Origin: Protonemura montana
Lineage: Eukaryota > Arthropoda > Insecta > Plecoptera > Nemouridae
NCBI GenBank assembly: GCA_947568835.1
Contig: OX387602.1
Location: 9,208,570 to 9,272,569, forward strand
Length of the DNA: 64,000 bases
Direction: 5' to 3'
Under the pieces are notes generated by a model that did no database searches, was not told where the DNA came from, and was given only the letters and a program-made list of their open reading frames with translations. The translations under genes were made by a program, and so were the position numbers. Below, piece after piece: positions 47,501 to 61,100 of the stretch (within the stretch, counting starts at the first letter, position 1; each line of letters opens with the position of its first letter).

Positions 47501-50500
47501 TGGATGAGTGACTGATTACCCTTCGCGTTTACGGTGAATAATGAGCGACTAGGGCAGGCAGATACGTCATGCGGAGGATGATCTTGAAAGATGACGCTAG
47601 CTTCACGTAGCTGAGCGGAGGTCGAATTCGGCTGCAACCTCCTGAACACTCGTCTTGTTTGCACGCAGTTAGGGAGACGTAAAAATAAAATGTGGAGCAG
47701 GCTGCGACCATCCCCGAGCCCCGTTATGAACGCCAGGTGGGGTGGTTTCCCAGCGGAGCCCCCAATTTAACAGCGGCGTCGTAGCTTCACTTCCTGTGAG
47801 AAGTTACTTCGAAATCAGAGACCCTCACCATGGTATAATTGCATCTCCCTCTTTCCCCCTTCCATCTTCAGTTCACAAAGACTGTCTGCAACTTCTTTAA
47901 TCCTTTATGAAAACGTTTTCTGAACTAGAAATTTCGAGTTTCTCTTCTCTCGGTGCAGATATCATACGCGAGGATGGCCACGATAAAGTAGCGGGGACAA
48001 CGACACTTTTATTTATCAGCCCGACTTGAAAGCTGAAATCGTAATATTTAGATATACACCTCCTTTGCCTATCAAACGAAATTAAGTGTTTTAAAATACA
48101 ATTTTGGACACCAAAATTTCGCAGATAATTTTTTACATCTCAAGGACGATACTCCGTGATTCGGTTCGTTCTCCGATAGAGGGCTCCACGCCTCCACACT
48201 GTGAACTTGAAAAGAAGTGTTTTCTTCCTAAACGTCGGGCATTCCGATGTTCACCCCAATGAGACAAATGGCCCCGCTGCACGACCCTTGTATCAAAATA
48301 TTTATACCAAACGTGACTTAATTGCAAAACGCTTGAGAGTCTATGATTGCTAATTAAGGAAAAAATTTGTTGTGTCTTCCCATTCAACATTTCTGCAAGA
48401 AAGTCTGGTCACGCTGGACTCCACATTACCTGAAGAAGGAAAGTGGATGTGCATCTTCTAAAAGAACCAACTGCTGCTAGACATCAACTCAGTATCAAAA
48501 CATTCGTTTCTGTGTCTTTTTGAGTCTACGACCACGGATATTTTTCAGAAATCGTTTAGTTCATGCTGAAACACTTGGTCGTCAGAATACATTCAAACCC
48601 AATCTTGTTTTCCAAGTAACTGTGATGAGGGAAATGCATGAAATGGGGAGTACCTGACTGGCGACCACTCCTTTGACAGATGCGTTCCGTGTCCGAGGAC
48701 GTGCCCGGCGTGCGACGAGGAAGGCCAGTGTCCCGCTATCACTGACTTCGTCCTGAGGGCGTCAATTGTCGGCGTCCAGGCGATATGCATGGCCGCCACC
48801 CTCGTGCTCGGCATTGTCGTGTTCAGAAAGCGCAAGTGCAAGGTATGACGATGCAGATTTGAGGTGCAACCCTGTCTCCCAGAAATTAGCGTCTTGAGTC
48901 GTTTCTGCTTAAGTGGTAGAAAACATTATGGGTAAATTAGCCGTCAGCCCTGACTTAAACTACAAATGAGATAGGTCTGACCACTTTTGGCATAAAAAAT
49001 CACGAACAGTGCACCTATGGTTGACCCAAACATTTTTAGATGTCTAGTCGGCAGCAACCCTTATGCCAAAACACAAAAAAAAATCTGAAAGGTCAGATAC
49101 AAGATAACTCAGTCATAGCAACAAATTTGAAACTTCTTAAATAAGATACCAACGTTTTTCCCTCCACTTCTGCATCTATTGCATCCAAGCTGTCATACTT
49201 GTGAATTCTCAGCGTATATATATATACAGGAAGAACAGTTTCTTGCAATGGTGTCAACCGTCTCTTCCCAAAGTTCTCCTCTATTCTTTTCCATGCAGTA
49301 ACCTCTGTTTTATTTTCGTGACAAACTTTTCCGTCTCGGCCCACACGTTGTGATTCCCAAGGCTCCAAGCGTTTTCCACGGTGGAAACTGCTGCCCTGCA
49401 CCATTTTCACATATAAATTATAAATGGATCCACTTCAAATTGTTTTTCTCGCTCGTTTCAGACCATTTCGAGTGGGATGTGGACGATCCTTGAGACGATT
49501 CTTCTAGGAATATTTATATTATATGGCACAGTAAGTAATTGCTGCTTCGTTTCCATTCTCGCGTGCACGTTCAACGGCCGCGGCACGTCGTGTAAATGTG
49601 AACGCAAATAATTGTTTTAATTCCAGGTTGTCGTAAAGTTCTTTAAACCCTCCAAGGAGCAATGCCTGCTAGAGCCGTGGTGCCGGGAACTGGGATTCGT
49701 CATTTGCTACGGCGCCATCATCTTGAAACTGTACAGGTGAGATTCACAAAAACGGCTCCACGTTATGAACAAAGTCTTATTATTCGCATATTTGAGAGGT
49801 GGTACGCCAGCATGCTTGTACCCTCGGCGGAGTGAACATATAGGGGTCCCAAATCCCAATCGCCCCCTACGCTGAACACCTTTTCCACTCAGTGTATCCT
49901 TTTAATAAGTCATTAATTTCCCCTACTGGACATGACACGCGTTTTAGAATTAGCTCGTGGGAACTTTTACGAGACTTTTTCACACTTGACACACGAGGCA
50001 CGAGGACCAATGAATACGGCTGGGTAGGTACATGATTTAGCAGATACTTTTTTTTACCGTGAGAGTGGGTTTGGTGCCAGATTCCGATGCCAAGTCTATA
50101 AAAGAATTATCCTTATGTGATGTGATGAGGTCCATTATCATATAGATATCATCGCTAGATATCGTAAATATAGCAAAGAAGGCGTGGAGAGCGTTCATCT
50201 TTCTTTAATGCTGATAGAAGAGTCCTGGCAAAACAAAATAACGATAGCTCCAGCATGTGCGTATCTGAAATTTTGGCAAGCAACTCCTGAGCGATTGATG
50301 TTTTGGTTTGGTTTGAATTTCATGCTGATCGCTTCTTCGTTACGCTTATAACCTGTAAGCAGATTTTAACACTCAATAATGTGACTCATTTCACCCAAAA
50401 TCCCCTGTGTCCCGCCTCCATTTGCTTTTTTTTACATCTATTAACCTGGTACCGTGAAGTCGAGTGGACGAATTCGAATACCGTGTCTACGCTACTCCCC

Positions 50501-53500
50501 CATAGTGAGATCTGGCCCCTGCTTTCGAAACGTTTCTAGACAGATCTCCCGAGCTATCCGCAACCCTGCGCAGTGTCAGGCATTCGATGGGTGACCAGGG
50601 ACCATCAGTGGCTACGATTTAATTGATCCATTTCGGTCGGGAGTTGGAATTGAAGAAAACTGCAATGAAAAGCTACTGTCCGTGAACAACCATTCTCACA
50701 ACCATTTGGAGGAATTCTTGTGATTAACAAACGCTATCCTCTAACAAGATCCAGATCCTTGGCAAGCTGCGACAACATGACAGCAAATTTACAAGAATCG
50801 CACAGTCCTGACACAGTACCAAATTCCCTATCATCATTTACCTCAGGGAGGCATCATCGTTCTCACACTAACCTGCACCGATGGAAGACTCAAAATCACT
50901 CTACAACACTCTAATCACTTTTAAATTACTCGCCAGGATCCTGATAGAGTTCCGCACACGCAAGGCGCACCGTTGGGTGGTTCGTGATAAGGATTTGCTC
51001 AAATACCTGCTGGGAATGATCGTGATGGCCGTCGGCTATATGTCTGCTTGGACCGCGGCGACGCTCAACTTCATCCAGGAGGACTACAGCATCCTGACGA
51101 CGGGCGCGACGCCCGAAGGGATGCGCTTCGTCACGTGCAAGCCGCTCTGGTGGGACTACGTCACGCAGACCGGTGAGGGGTGTCGACGAGTGCGACCACG
51201 TGCGATCGTAGATTGGGTGTAGATGTCCAGCAATCACTGTGTGGTAGACTAGGCCGGACCTGGGCAGCGAAGCATAGAGTAGAGGAGTCTAGGGAACGAA
51301 GAGTAGATATGATTAGAGTAGAGTACGAGCAAATGCAGATTCTACTCTCTAGACACGCTTTAGTAGTAACGATATAATATGAAAAACAAGTTAAAATGAA
51401 GGAGGAAATCTCGTGGAACAATGTTTGAATATTATAATATGCTAGCTTACTCTCGAGTTGAACTAAGGAAATGTTCAAGAAAGCGTTAACCCCTATGCTT
51501 TTAACATGCCAATGGTCTGGTGTGGATATAGCAGTTCCTACCAATCAATACCTTGATTGTTTTAGTACTAAACTTCTCATCTCGTTTTTATTGTAACTCG
51601 CCATGAATGAACTATCACACGTAGTTTATATAATGGCGAGAAGTAAAGTACTTAGAGTGTTGTAAAGGCATGTTTCTCGGTTGATTCATCTAACAAATGA
51701 TGAATTCCTATCGGGACTCATCGAACGAGGCTGGTCGAGTCAATCGAGATACTTGCAATTCATGAAGCCATGTCCAGTAAGCTTTGTTATTCACCTGTTG
51801 AGTGGGGCTACTGTGTCTTTGTAAGATAGACAAGGCGAGGATTCTCTTAAGTGCAGTTCTTTCACTGGAAATCCTCCCCCCCCCCCCCCTTCTTCTTTAC
51901 TCTATATGAAGGAAAGTATACTATTGGATTAAACGTATTTCAAAGTTATTGGCGGCAATGCCCATTTTACACTTTAAAGATTGAAAATGTGAAGACAGTA
52001 TTTAGTTATCAACTTCATGAATTTAGGGTCTTGAATTTAGAAAGTAATGTTTAGGCAATCTGTAGCTAAACTAATTATTCAACTAATGGTAATAACAACT
52101 GCCTGACAACATAATAATACACGTAAATTCCAAACAGCTAGGTACGACACCAGATGTTAACTGACAATTTCGATGACGTTCCAGGCGAGATCCTGATCCT
52201 GGTGTTCGGCATCCACCTGAGCTTCGCGTGCCGGAACGCGACAACGCAGTTCCAGGAGCGACGCTTCCTGTGCTTGGCCATTGTGGTGGAGGCGACGGTG
52301 AGCGGCATCTACTACGTGCTGCGAGCAGTCTACGCCGAGTCACTTCACCCTGACTACACATACATCGCATTCTTCGTGCGATCACAACTCACGTCCACCA
52401 TCGTGCTAATGCTCATCTTCATTCCCAAGGTAACTGGGTCTCAGACAAGCTCAGGTCAGGGCCATAGTCAGTCCCAGGGTGCCCATAAAAGCCAGGAACA
52501 GCGCGAGAGCACCAGGTCCACGTATTACCTCGGAGAGCATAGTCCATGAGATCCCCTCTAAAATCAGCCCCAATGTCAGAGTCATGGCCAGATAATCAGA
52601 ACTAGGACCAAGGCCTGGGACAAGACCATACAAAGTGTAGGGAAATGCTTTTTTTCGCGAAAATCATATTTCTACTGCGTATACTGTCCGGTCAGAGATG
52701 TCTAGCGGTCTAGAGTGTGACCGATGAGGAAGATTAGACAAATCTGTTGGGTGGCATGTCAATGAATGTTTCGATTGGTGGTAGTTGGTTTTTGGGATAC
52801 ATACTAACATACTTCAATATCAAATTGCAAGCTGCTACATAAATCGGCAAAGCGAACATATGTAAGACAATTAGCAGATATGATCGTTAAAACTGATCCT
52901 TTACACATGGATTTATTATTTCATAGCTGGCACCTGTGACCTGGCTTCGTTACAGTTGTTCTTACTCAGTCATTCGTGGCAACAGTAAATGCTCACAGCC
53001 ATTTTACAACCACTTCAGAAATTGTGGTGAAAAATCACGGTTTTAAATTGCAGTCAATTGCCACTTGATGAAGTGTATGCCAATTAAGATAAAGCCAAAA
53101 CGTACAAAAATAATTAACCAACCTGAAGACGGCCATTACATGCACCTATCAGTTTCTTTAAAGAGCTCAGACTAAAGTCGTGCAAGAATCAATAGTGGGA
53201 CACCAGGACATCGAATCCCATGACCGGCATCAAAGATCAATGAAGAAATCTAGAGTTCGAAAGAGCAGACTGGATAGAAAAAAAAAAAATTGTCACGATA
53301 TCGTTTTACAGAAAGACACGTATCTTTCACGTCCATGTCGAATGAAACAGATCGTGACACCTTACTCGTTGTGCAGAGTTCGGAAAGTCGTGTTTCGCCG
53401 TCAACTTTCCGTTTCCATACCTGCATTGCATATCGCACGAGATGAGCACCCCGCTAATGAGTGATGGGTGGTGTATGACGGCTGTGTGTTTTTCTCTGTA

Positions 53501-55050
53501 GCTCTGGTACCAGCAGAAGCAGGTGACCGACCTGCGAGGCGTCAACAGCACGACGCAGGAGGCGTCAGCGAGGATCCCGATGGACGCATTCAAGCCAGCG
53601 AGCGGCGACGGTGCACCGGGCAGCAACAGCGACGCCGAGCTGGGAGACGTCAACCTCGCGGACATGAACCCCGAGGATATTCGGGTAGGTTGGCTACGGC
53701 AGTACAATTCAATCAAGATAGAAGAGGAAATAGATTCGAGTCTCCAGATTATGATTTCTGACCAAACCACTAATACCAATGACACCCCAGTTATTGAATG
53801 CAGTCCAAAGTCAAGATCAAAGAAACGGCACCTTTGGCTGCTCTGACCCGGGTTGTACACCATTTCATGCTCGTCGGATGTGGTTGCCATAGTGTGATTG
53901 TCCGAATGGAGAATTTAAAAAAAACGTGTAGTATCTAGACATTTTTCTTGTTTAGTTATGTCTACCATTCAAAGAGAGCTCAAAATTATTATCGGAATAC
54001 TCATCCGAAAGTGGAGATTGTGACGAGATTTTATAACCAACGAGTACTAATAACGAACGACCGTCTTCAAGTTCTCTTAAGATAGAGATTGTCTCGCTTT
54101 ATAACAAGTAGTGTGGATGACCAATTGACAAACATAGATATAAAAATCCCTGAAAAAAATCGTTGTGTTTCACTCTTCACGCATAACGAATCATTTTCCA
54201 ACCAGGCGGAACTGAAGCGACTCTACACTCAGCTGGAGGTGCTGAAGAACAAGACGATACGAACGGACAACCCACATATCTCGAAGCGTCGGGGCGGCCG
54301 CAAAGTAGCACACCGACGCTTCTCTCTGCAGGTAGAGTAGCTAACGAAACGAGCTAACAGACCGACGCCGGTTTAACGTGCTATCCCCACGTGGGCACCA
54401 AACAATGTCCCGACCGATGAACCCGCATGCATTTCGGCCAACGTGCTCACAGATTGTACATTCGCCTAATGACATGTTGTGTGTTTGATGCTACACAGAA
54501 AAAAGGGAGCAGAGAGAAGGTAAGACATTTTTTTTTCAATTCAACGTGTCGGGTTTATAATAAAATCACTTCACACCACTTTATCCCATGAGGTTAAAAA
54601 TTAGCGCACAACAAGAGTTCCTACAGTAAATTCAAAAGCCATGCTTATTCATTAAACAGTTACTTATAATCGTGGGTTCTATTACATGTTGTATATACAG
54701 CAGTTAATGTTACGTGCATTGTTAGAGATAAGTCAGAAGGAATACTGCTCTTCGTATACTGAGAGGCCGTTCCTTCTTTTTATTGATATTTGACCGAAAG
54801 GCCTCTAAAGAACTAGCGTTGATGGAGCTTCGTTTCCGCCCAGGCTTTACACCACCGGCATCAACGGTACTCGACCAGGCACCATGGACACGACCACGAG
54901 GGTGCCGAGGGGGAGGTGTCGCGAACTCCCGAAGACTCGGTGTGTAGCATCGAGGGCCCCAGCGCCATCTTCAACGACGGCCCGTCCACGTACAGCGACA
55001 TGGGCTATGCTACCCCGAATGTGTCCAACCGGTCTGGCCACAAACAATGA
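44529..55050 (+). CDS. GPR158-like class C orphan GPCR (CG31760-type)
   Basis: Eleven exons: 44529-45238, 45337-45452, 48680-48842, 49462-49530, 49627-49736, 50937-51172, 52185-52429, 53502-53684, 54206-54331, 54499-54519, 54844-55050. Phases agree except for a one-base frame break in exon 1 near 45035-45070; allowing for it the protein has about 728 residues. Order: signal peptide (MREVSVVLLLASAYAVV), a Cache-type extracellular domain with DQTTCVDEAF and GQWTSMFWDC, cysteine-rich EGF-like segments (FYFCQLTRECDKGFYAD, CVPCPRTCPACDEEGQC), then seven membrane segments: IVGVQAICMAATLVLGIVVF, TILETILLGIFILYG, LGFVICYGAIILKLYR, YLLGMIVMAVGYMSAW, EILILVFGIHLSFA, FLCLAIVVEATVSGIYYV and STIVLMLIFIPK. 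After them come DPEDIRDELKKLYAQLE-like residues (MNPEDIRAELKRLYTQLE), typical of GPR158/GPR179. Vertebrate GPR158 is a metabotropic glycine receptor that recruits RGS7-Gbeta5. The tail here is far shorter than in vertebrates. Confidence 0.9.
46940..46985. repeat. GGCGTC/GCGTCG microsatellite in a GC-rich patch
   Basis: Repeated GGCGTC hexamers with interruptions, inside a GC-rich island of about 200 bases within intron 2 of the GPR158-like gene. Confidence 0.7.
47100..47115 (+). repeat. poly-G tract, 16 bases
   Basis: An uninterrupted G run, preceded by GGGTGGGGGAAG. Such a sequence could form a G-quadruplex. Confidence 0.85.
51876..51889 (-). repeat. poly-C tract, 14 bases
   Basis: An uninterrupted C run inside the intron between GPR158-like exons 6 and 7, followed by a CT-rich stretch. 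Confidence 0.85.
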
Positions 55051-55604
55051 TGTCGTCCCTTGCGCGACGTGACCGTTATCACACGTCCGCGGCATAACGC
55101 CACCGAGTGGTTTTGAAATTTTGAATCTTGCGCCGCAGAGCCGGTACTGGTTTGTGGGACGTAATTTTAGGAAGCAAAAGAGTTTTCCAAGTAGGTACGA
55201 TTCGTGAGCGACGAGTCTTTGGAACAATATTGTTGATAGCGGGGGAGAACGGCGTTGCATCTATTTGTTATTTTTTGTGGCGTAATGCTACCGAAGACAT
55301 CCAAGGCACGCGAGTAATCGGACGCAAGTTGCATTGTACGTTGTTTGCGTTTGGCCAATAGGAAAGTTTATTAAGACAGGGGAATGCAGCGAACGGGCTA
55401 CTTCCGAACCTATAGTGACATTTAACAAAATATAAATCAAATCATATTAAAAAGCTTCGAGAAGTCCACTACAGAGAATTAGATGGGAAATCGAGGTAGA
55501 TGTACCGACACCCGGTAAAAATCGTACAACGCGCCATTTAACCCCAGAAATTGTTCGCGAATAATGACAATGATTTCCCCTTGAACCGTACTTAAGATAC
55601 AAAA

Positions 55605-55610
55605 AATAAA
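55605..55610 (+). promoter_or_regulatory. candidate polyadenylation signal of the GPR158-like gene
   Basis: AATAAA lies about 555 bases after the stop at 55048-55050. Further copies occur downstream (for example near 56883), so the true 3' end may be longer. Confidence 0.35.
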
Positions 55611-57950
55611 TCTGTGTTGGCTTGTACTTGCTAGAATCAATCAAAGCAACTCCGATAGATGTACCACCTATTGACTCAATAGGATTAATCAATCAATTTG
55701 CAAACATAAATAATCTATAATGCAGTCAGCCGAAAAAAATGATGTCTATTTCTTGTTACTAAGCGATTCATGTTTCTACGACGTTATAATGATGTATCAC
55801 GTGAATTCAAATTCAAATCGCATGTGTGCTTCAAACGTATTAAACCCGCGAGCGCTTCCTGCAGCATGTGTCAGGCCCGACTCGGTGCTGACACTTCGAG
55901 CGCGAGGGGGTCATCCCCTGCTGACCGCTGAATCGATGTTCTTGTCCATCCAGCTCATTCTGTCTGCTATATTCTTATTGTTGTCTCTATACGGGTGTGT
56001 ATACAGTACCTATAGTAGTGTAAGAAATGTGAGTAACATGATGTACCTATGCTTATCCCACCCGATTATAGTTCCAACACACGTGTTGGATCAGAAATTA
56101 ACCGGTAGCCGGAAAAACCGATTTATTGAAATTTTCACCTATAGAGGTTTACCGAAAGCAGGCCAATTTCTGGTTCATCGGGTGTCTCCCGCCGTATTTC
56201 ATATAGAAATGAGCTTATATTGTAAACGGAGACAAAATTAAAACATATATTATACACTCATTAGCAGCAGCAACAGCATGGACTTATATACAAAAAAATA
56301 GCTTTAAACGATATTTTTAGTTTAGAGCGCAATGAGCAAGCATTACGTTGCTGAAAGTTGATATTTGAATCATGTAGTGCCTATTAAAAATATTCGCAAA
56401 CCTAATTATTAGGTAGCTTTATTTTACGGCACGTTTATACTTTTCACATTTACCACGGTCGTACGCCGGAGAGGCTCCTGTTATCGGTACAAATCTTCTA
56501 TACAACGATTTTCGGGAAACTTTCTGGATGCGAATCAAATGTCACACCTTATATTTAAGTATATGGAACATGGATATATCATAGATATATGGTACACATA
56601 TATATATATCCATGTTCCATCTATGTTTCATAGATGAAAAAGCGCACATTCTCAAGGTGATGATGTATTCCTTTGCAAGATGCGCACGTACACGATTATG
56701 TTTCGTTTCGGTAGTTCAAGAAGGGACCAATCATGCCCTACTATAATGCCATCTACAAGCGAAGATTTTATTATAAATAAGTGAAAATTGTATTATTAAT
56801 ATCATAGAAAACAATTTCATGGAAATTTTGTGTATACCTAGTATTTATTATATAGGCTGTCTTATAATAATTATTATAGAGACATTGGATAATAAATACT
56901 CGTAGTTGGATCGTTTGTTTAAAAAATGAAAATATAAACTGGTTATAAAAAGAAGTAAAACTTAATTCTGTGGTTTTATTTAATGAAAGTGGCGCTAAAA
57001 AAAACTTTTGTTGTATCTAATGTAATTTTTAATATAAACACGTTATCTCCTAAATATAATTGATGTGCCCGTGGTAAGAGAAACAAGTCAAACCGGAAAT
57101 CAGGGGGTTGGAATCAGATGCATACTGTCTTTTCAGGATAAGAACCACCAAAAATGCAGCTGACACACAACCTTGTGTAACAAAATTAGTATCATTATTA
57201 ACATTGGTATAACATGGTGTAAGTGACAACATTCGCCCATAAGAGCTATTAGCGTACTACCATAACGCTAAAGATACACTGTCTTTATCTTTGTTGTTAT
57301 AAACTGTCTGGCAGCCTAAAATGGCCGCCAGATGATTACTTTACGGACAAAAATAGAGGATGCTTCTAGGTGAAGTCACTGTCGTTTTGAGTATTAAGAA
57401 AATTAATTTAGTTATTTAATTCAGATAACACGCATTTGCGACTGATTTACACTCAAATAATCTTTATTAGTGCTAACCTGATCGATTGATAAACAGGTCG
57501 TAATTATTTAATTGTAGAGGTTTGTGAAATGAGAAGAGCGCAAGGACTATCGGGTGGCACCTACCGTTACTACGTATAGCCGTCTTGTTTGTTTAGCAGA
57601 AAGTGTAACTAAGGCTGGCCCTCTGACTGTACTTAAAAACTCAATGCTAATAGGCAAGAAGGGAGTATCGGCTATTTTTGTCGGTGGTTCTTACCCTGAA
57701 TAGACTACACACATTGTGCAGGCCTCCTGATTTATTTTCAGCGCGTCCATTCCACCCACAATTCCAGGAAACCAAACTCATGCCGTACCAACCCTGAGGT
57801 CAAATATGAAGCACAGAATCCTGAGACAATGGCTCTTGTACCCACATAAATCCGCCTCTCCTAAAACAAGCGAGCCCCGTTCGTAATAAATCAGCGCGCT
57901 GGCTTACGATATGTGACTGTTGGGTGCACGCACCATTGCGAGGGCGGTAC
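55611..57950. other. intergenic region with AT-rich structure
   Basis: No coding sequence was accepted. It holds the palindrome at 56563-56620 and several AATAAA words. Part of it may be 3' UTR of the GPR158-like gene. Confidence 0.45.
56563..56620. repeat. 17-bp-arm palindrome with 24-base loop
   Basis: ATGGAACATGGATATAT (56563-56579) is perfectly complementary to ATATATCCATGTTCCAT (56604-56620). The loop contains a further ATAGATATATGG. It may extrude as a cruciform or form an RNA hairpin; the arms are shorter than those of typical insect microRNA precursors. Confidence 0.85.
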
Positions 57951-57954
57951 CTTC

Positions 57955-58128
57955 CTATCTCGCTGGCACCGCGGTAGCACAGAGGAGGATCGTTCACCTG
58001 ACGGACACGGCAGACACCGTGCAGACGCCAGGCACAGCGCTTTGCCACTCTCCGACTCGTCATCGGCATCGTCACATGTCCACGGAGGATCCATCGTGAA
58101 CAGCACTGACCTAGCGAAGACCCTGCGT
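57955..58128 (+). other. candidate first exon of the right-edge gene
   Basis: A GC-richer stretch ends in a strong donor (ACCCTGC followed by GTGAGT at 58129). The next strong plus-strand acceptor leads to the signal-peptide exon at 62501. It would then be 5' UTR. An open frame runs through it with serine-rich composition (LPLSDSSSASSHVHGG), so it could instead be coding. The 5' boundary is a guess. Confidence 0.3.
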
Positions 58129-61100
58129 GAGTAACTGTCTGACATTTTGACCTGCGGAGTGCTTTTATTGGGTTGGGGTGGTAATCGTGAGCGACATTTT
58201 GCCGTAGATTTTGTTCTGGCTGTCAATGAAAATAGTGGTGAGGCTAGAAATATTTCGATTGACAGTTGGTGTGTTCAGCGAGTTCATTGGTGAATCGTCC
58301 ACGTTAGTGATATCAATACGAATTTAATTGCTGCTATTATTTGTGGATGACATTTTTTTAATATGACCGTTATTTTTTGTAAGTAAATAACACTATCTCT
58401 AGAAAAGACCGTATTTCAATAATAAATTCCTTTGAAACAGGAAGGTATGTAAACATCTATAGATGGATCAGGACTACAGTAGTACGGTATTGACGCAAAT
58501 TGGTTATTACAAATAATTGGTTCAAAATAAGCATACCATATTCGCTGAGATTTCTCAATCGCCATACCAGCAAATAATTCAATTTTTCTTATTTTTGTTT
58601 AAGATTGTATGGTCATTCTGTTTTCGGAGCTTTTTGCCTCGTTATGTGTTGAAATCAAGTTCCGAGTTCCCTAATCGGAGACCAGTTTGAAACACACGTC
58701 CAATTCAAGCAAACGGACGTAGGCTTCTACGGTTTAATTTGCAAATACAATAATTACGCGTTCAAGAATCCATATCACAAAGAAAGTAAAATAAGATAGT
58801 TACACGCGTTGGTGATACTTACCATGTGTAAGACCCATAGAGCGTATTAAAACGCACCAGTTGATATGTATGCATTACACTCCCGAACAAAATGCACTCT
58901 CTACATACCTGTGAGCAGAACAAGTGCACATGCCGTGAGGTTTTTGAAAAGTGCAGAAGCAAATTTAAATTAACAAATAGCCAAAAAGATTTGATGTAAT
59001 CCAAACAGGTAATACTGTAATCGATCAGCTCATCAGATATATATATAATGACAAATAGCTAACATAACAAAGGAACGGAAATCACTTCAATCACAGCTAA
59101 GTATTACCACATATAATTATCTCGTGAAATCACATGTCCCACAAACACCGACGTATCCAGGTGATTTTCATTAATGGCATGGGAAATATCTTGATCCGAG
59201 GCATAAATTTGTTGAAAATACGGATCCGTAAAAATGAGCTCGACGACGAGTGAAAATGTACAGGACTATAGCCCATCGCAACTAGTTTGTAAAGTAACAT
59301 TGTGTTTTCATAATACAGTTAGCGGGCATCTCGTGTCTCGCATATAGTAGTGAGTTCTACGGTAAGAAACGAATTAACGTTTTATTTGATAAAGGTACAT
59401 CACAAAGAAAACACATTACACATCAACAAACATATGCCATTTCGCTGCTGCTTCAACGGGATCTTCACCCATAATTAGAAAAGATTAATTGAAATGACTT
59501 TTAAAAGAAGGATTTTTGTGTACGCGGAAGCCTTGAATTTCCAGGCGAGCCTTCCTTTTTATTCATTATTTTATTCGTTTTTTTTTTGCGGACATCTAAA
59601 TAAAAGTTGTACATCTTAGCCTCTTCACTCACGTCTCTAAAGCCTTGTAATGCTCCTCAAAATAATAAAAATGAAATGTACATGTTTTAAAAATAGCGAG
59701 CCGGTGTCAAAAATGAGTAATCAATTTGATTACGCTTTAAATTTATACCATCGTGAGAAATCTAAGATTTTCAAATGAGCTAGCACTATTAGAGCCGGCT
59801 TTTATTTGCAGGGCTGTCGGTACCTGTACCTTAGTGGTACCTACCCGTGGTATAGCTGGAAAAGTTCTGGTGAAAGATGCGCAGAGGATGAGGGCTAGCT
59901 ATGTGAAAGCGAACAGCGATAGCAATTGGACCAGACGAGCGTGTTAGCTATGTGTACGTCCCCGATAACACGGAAATGTAATTACACGGCATTAGAATTG
60001 ATAATAAGTTGCACAATCCAGTTAGCGAAACGAAACATTCGAGCCAATCCCATTTCTATCATTTTATTTGGGATAATTTCACGAATAAATTGTCCACTGA
60101 AAGATTCTGAAACAAAGAAAATGTTCGCCAGTGGTCACGGTTAAGATAAAGGGTTCAGTTTCTCAGACCATTTCCTATGAATTCGAGTCAAGAACACGTG
60201 TTTCATGGCCGCTATCCTAGACAATGACGATGCCCATCGCTTTTGCTTTTCGGTCATTATGCAAATTTGTAAACGCCATGAGAGAGTGTTTTGTGAACGA
60301 AGGATTTGATTCGAAACTTAATTTATTCGTTTAATTATTGCACGCAAATTTTATTCTGTTAAGCAAACTAATTTGGGTTTGTTACCTACGTTCGCAAATT
60401 AACCATAATTGCTCATTAAAGTTATTTATTTCGAATCGTTGTTAGTTAAACAAATTCCAATACGGTATTAAAAAAAAAATTGGCTAAAAAAATTTTTCCT
60501 TTTAAGTCCTATGATTATGGCGCACTCTAAAGATGGCGGACAGGTGATGACTTCCGACTTCTTTCTTTACCATCTACACAAAGTGCAAAGGTTTGTGAAC
60601 CCAGTAAAACCGGATACATGCAATACATTACCAATGCAATGGTTTTGGAGACAATTCTTGGAAGCAGTACCCGTCCATTTAGCCTATTGATGAACGACCT
60701 AGCAGCACATTGTCTTCGAACCTGATTTTCTTCATTTTTCCTACACTACAAAATTCTAAAAGAAAAACTTGACTCGTCAATCGTTTATATTATAATCGTG
60801 CTGACTTTACGTTTGTTTATGATTTCGTTTTCATTACAAACACGTAGCTCAAGCAATTTTCTTATACAGAACAACTGGCATTTTGCTTCCTTACTTCATC
60901 GCAATGGTTACAGGTAATTGTAGCTAGAGACGGGCAAATCGTCATCGTGTGATCATCATAATCAAATCAACACTGCCATGGCATCTCAGTCCTCTCCAAC
61001 AAGTTAATGCCAATGAACTCGAGAACAAAACAGCCGGCGATGAATGCACACAGGAAAAGTGTCAAAGTGATTCATTTGATTGGCGAGTCTCGCCAGTGAC

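Larger units (their letters stand above)
45453..48679. other. intron 2 of the GPR158-like gene
   Basis: A 3.2-kb intron. It contains a GC-rich patch at about 46790-47000 with repeated GCGTCG units, a 16-base poly-G at 47100-47115 and otherwise ordinary sequence. A minus-strand frame through the GC-rich patch was not accepted as a gene. Confidence 0.6.

Noticed and set aside
48651..48679. GPR158-like exon 3 starting at 48651 after GGGGAG
   Set aside because: Phase 2 from exon 2 would create a stop. The acceptor CTCCTTTGACAG ending at 48679 restores frame and has a better pyrimidine tract.
53327..53890. 187-codon minus-strand ORF
   Set aside because: It overlaps GPR158-like exon 8 on the opposite strand; the plus-strand reading is conserved and spliced in frame.
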